This document shows, one piece after another, positions 6,350 through 7,536 of a DNA stretch of 7,536 bases (within the stretch, counting starts at the first letter, position 1; the number at the start of each line of letters is the position of its first letter). The position numbers were made by a program, and so were the translations under genes. The stretch spans positions 1-7,536 of the forward strand of contig JAEOUJ010000087.1 of the NCBI GenBank assembly GCA_016839405.1. Direction: 5' to 3'. The DNA comes from Candidatus Gerdarchaeota archaeon (lineage in GTDB: Archaea; Asgardarchaeota; Heimdallarchaeia; JABLTI01). The notes under the pieces were generated by a model. That model saw nothing but the letters and a program-made list of their open reading frames with translations, did not search any database and was not told the origin of the DNA.

Positions 6350-7225
6350 ATGAGCAAATCATACCGACGCGTTGCTTATGTTCGAATTGGTAAGTATATA
6401 GAAAGATGGCTTCCAAGATTTAGTGATTTAGGAAAAACCTTACGAAAAGCAGGTATGGAAGTTAGCTTACGTATGTATTTATCTACTGCAATATTAACTA
6501 CACTAATTTCCATCTTTCTTGGATTTCCAATAGCACTTGGAATATTTTATCTCGTTAATAAAGAATTCAACAGTACTGTTTGGTTTGGTTCTGTTTTAAT
6601 TGGTTTATTAGTTCCAATTGTTGTTATAATGGGATTTCTTGTATATCCAAGGTATGTTTCTAACAATCGCAAAAGAGCTCTTGAATCTTCTTTACCAACA
6701 GCATGTTCATTCTTAGCAGCAATGGCTTCTGCTGGTGTTGCACCTGATAAAGCATTTTTAGCATTAGCTAATGAAAATATTCAGCTTGAAATTTCTAAAG
6801 AAGCTGAGAATATAACTAGAAATATAGAAATTTTAGGTTATGATTTACTTACTGCATTAGAATATGCGGCTGAAAATTCACCATCGAAAGTCTATTCAGC
6901 ATTTTTAGAAGGATTAGTTTCTGTTGTTACTTCTGGTGGTGATCTAACATCTTATCTTACAAATGAAACTAAGACTTTAATGAGAGAAAAAATCCGCGAG
7001 GAAAAAGAATTCATAGAAGGTCTTGGCGTTGTTGCCGAGCTTTTCTTAGTTGTTGGTGTAGTAGCACCAATCTTCTTTGTAATAATGTTAGCTGTTCTAG
7101 CTATTATGTCAACTGATTCTGGTAATACAGGTACAGTACTAATGACTTTACTAACATACGTTTTAATACCAATTGGAATGTCAGTAATTATAGTGCTTGT
7201 TGATGGAATGCAACCAGCTGATTAA
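6350..7225 (+). CDS. Type II/IV secretion platform protein, single-half FlaJ/TadC family
   Basis: This is the integral membrane platform protein on which the secretion ATPase acts. It has 291 residues with one T2SF (GspF/TadC) domain and four membrane segments at about 43-69, 77-100, 227-253 and 261-285. Two segments lie on each side of a cytoplasmic helical domain (about 101-225). That domain carries the family features: the LESSLPTACSFLAAMASAGVA-type start (111-131, helix with small residues), the TSGGDLTSYL loop (195-203), and a charged helix MREKIREEKEF leading into the third segment. Archaeal FlaJ/ArlJ proteins are usually nearly twice this size with two such halves. This length is that of bacterial TadC, which normally pairs with TadB. 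No second half is in the window, because a convergent gene follows. The start is set by AAGGAAGG at 7 nt. The gene is separated from the ATPase gene by 120 bp with T-tracts and may have its own promoter. Confidence 0.85.
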   Translation: MSKSYRRVAYVRIGKYIERWLPRFSDLGKTLRKAGMEVSLRMYLSTAILTTLISIFLGFPIALGIFYLVNKEFNSTVWFGSVLIGLLVPIVVIMGFLVYPRYVSNNRKRALESSLPTACSFLAAMASAGVAPDKAFLALANENIQLEISKEAENITRNIEILGYDLLTALEYAAENSPSKVYSAFLEGLVSVVTSGGDLTSYLTNETKTLMREKIREEKEFIEGLGVVAELFLVVGVVAPIFFVIMLAVLAIMSTDSGNTGTVLMTLLTYVLIPIGMSVIIVLVDGMQPAD

Positions 7226-7253
7226 AGAAGTTGTTAATCAATCTTCTTTTCTT
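7224..7253. terminator. Bidirectional hairpin terminator between convergent genes
   Basis: AAAGAAG (7224-7230) pairs with CTTCTTT (7243-7249), and inside it TTG (7231-7233) pairs with CAA (7239-7241) across one bulged T and a TTAAT loop. The stem overlaps the last two bases of the platform-gene stop codon. It is followed by T-rich sequence on the plus strand, and the AAAGAAG arm reads as CTTCTTT on the minus strand, so it could serve both genes. Confidence 0.6.
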
Positions 7254-7536
7254 TTATTGTATTTTTGAGAGAAAATTTTCTTTATTGACAATATGTCTCT
7301 CGTGTAATCCTTCTCCTATTTTATTTTCACCATGAAAAGCTTCTACTTCGAATGTTAGGTGTTTACCTTCTATTAGTTTTAATTTCACTTTAATTGTAAC
7401 TTCTTCTCCTTTTTTTGTTGCACGTAAATGCCGAACATCTACTCGAGTTCCAACAGTAATCCAACCTTCAGGGAGATATTCTTGAGCTGCTAGCATTGCA
7501 GTTTGTTCCATCATTAAAATCATAGAAGGAGTTGAT
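7254..7536 (-). CDS. FlK-like acyl-CoA thioesterase (5' part beyond the window)
   Basis: This hotdog-fold protein belongs to the fluoroacetyl-CoA thioesterase (FlK)-like family, which hydrolyses small acyl-CoA thioesters. The reading frame continues past the window edge, with STPSM in frame before the first visible ATG at 7523, so the true start lies outside. The visible residues include the family's active-site pattern. Thr in STPSMILMME is followed 8 residues later by Glu, and 26 residues further on by His in VDVRHLRAT, the same spacing as FlK T42, E50 and H76. GWITVGTRVDVRHLRAT, LTFEVEAFHGENKIGEG and HERHIV match the family's strands. The same fold in other organisms is often a general housekeeping thioesterase, so fluoroacetate is not implied. 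It is convergent with the platform gene and shares a hairpin with it. No functional link to the pilus genes is evident. Confidence 0.85.
   Translation of the reverse strand, partial: STPSMILMMEQTAMLAAQEYLPEGWITVGTRVDVRHLRATKKGEEVTIKVKLKLIEGKHLTFEVEAFHGENKIGEGLHERHIVNKENFLSKIQ

Noticed and set aside
1..7536. CRISPR array, insertion sequence, tRNA or rRNA gene, attachment site
   Set aside because: I saw no regularly spaced repeats, transposase motifs, T-arm (GGTTCRA) consensus or rRNA blocks. The rRNA-like CTGGGGCG at 51-58 is the complement of the sRNA guide, not a piece of rRNA.

Overview
This window is A+T-rich (roughly one third G+C by eye) and reads as archaeal chromosome. Four things point that way: a minus-strand box C/D sRNA gene, a tandem PRC-barrel protein, a SucD of the archaeal type (GPNTPG, a SDVPKLL-like C-terminus), and an archaeal FlaI/PilB-type secretion ATPase beside a FlaJ/TadC-type membrane protein. 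Start sites also fit, with TATA-like boxes, one probable leaderless gene and GGAG/GGTG ribosome sites. An Asgard archaeon is possible, but nothing in the window proves the lineage.

Layout. 1-76 (minus): a C/D box 2'-O-methylation guide RNA. Its D' guide matches the 23S rRNA P loop, with the methylation point at the equivalent of E. coli G2251. 75-221: two head-to-head promoters. 222-995 (plus): ScpB-like chromosome segregation protein. 1026-1724 (minus): duplicated PRC-barrel protein, convergent with scpB. 1725-1918: divergent promoter region containing a 12-bp inverted repeat. 1919-3955 (plus): sucC-sucD operon for succinyl-CoA synthetase, closed by a clear hairpin plus T-tract terminator. 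3956-4164: terminator and upstream region of the next operon. 4165-7225 (plus): a small pilus or secretion cluster, made of a membrane-anchored pilin-like protein, a FlaI-type ATPase and a single-half FlaJ/TadC platform protein. The platform gene follows a 120-bp gap that holds T-tracts, an inverted repeat and its own strong ribosome site. 7254-7536 (minus): the 3' part of a FlK-type acyl-CoA thioesterase gene, convergent with the platform gene across a bidirectional hairpin.

How they fit together. SucC and SucD form one enzyme (succinyl-CoA + ADP + Pi to succinate + CoA + ATP). The three genes at 4165-7225 supply the subunit or anchor, the motor and the membrane platform of a type IV pilus-like machine. 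No prepilin peptidase, ArlH-like or second platform gene is visible. The other genes look like independent neighbours. The most notable items are the guide RNA and the compact pilus-type cluster.
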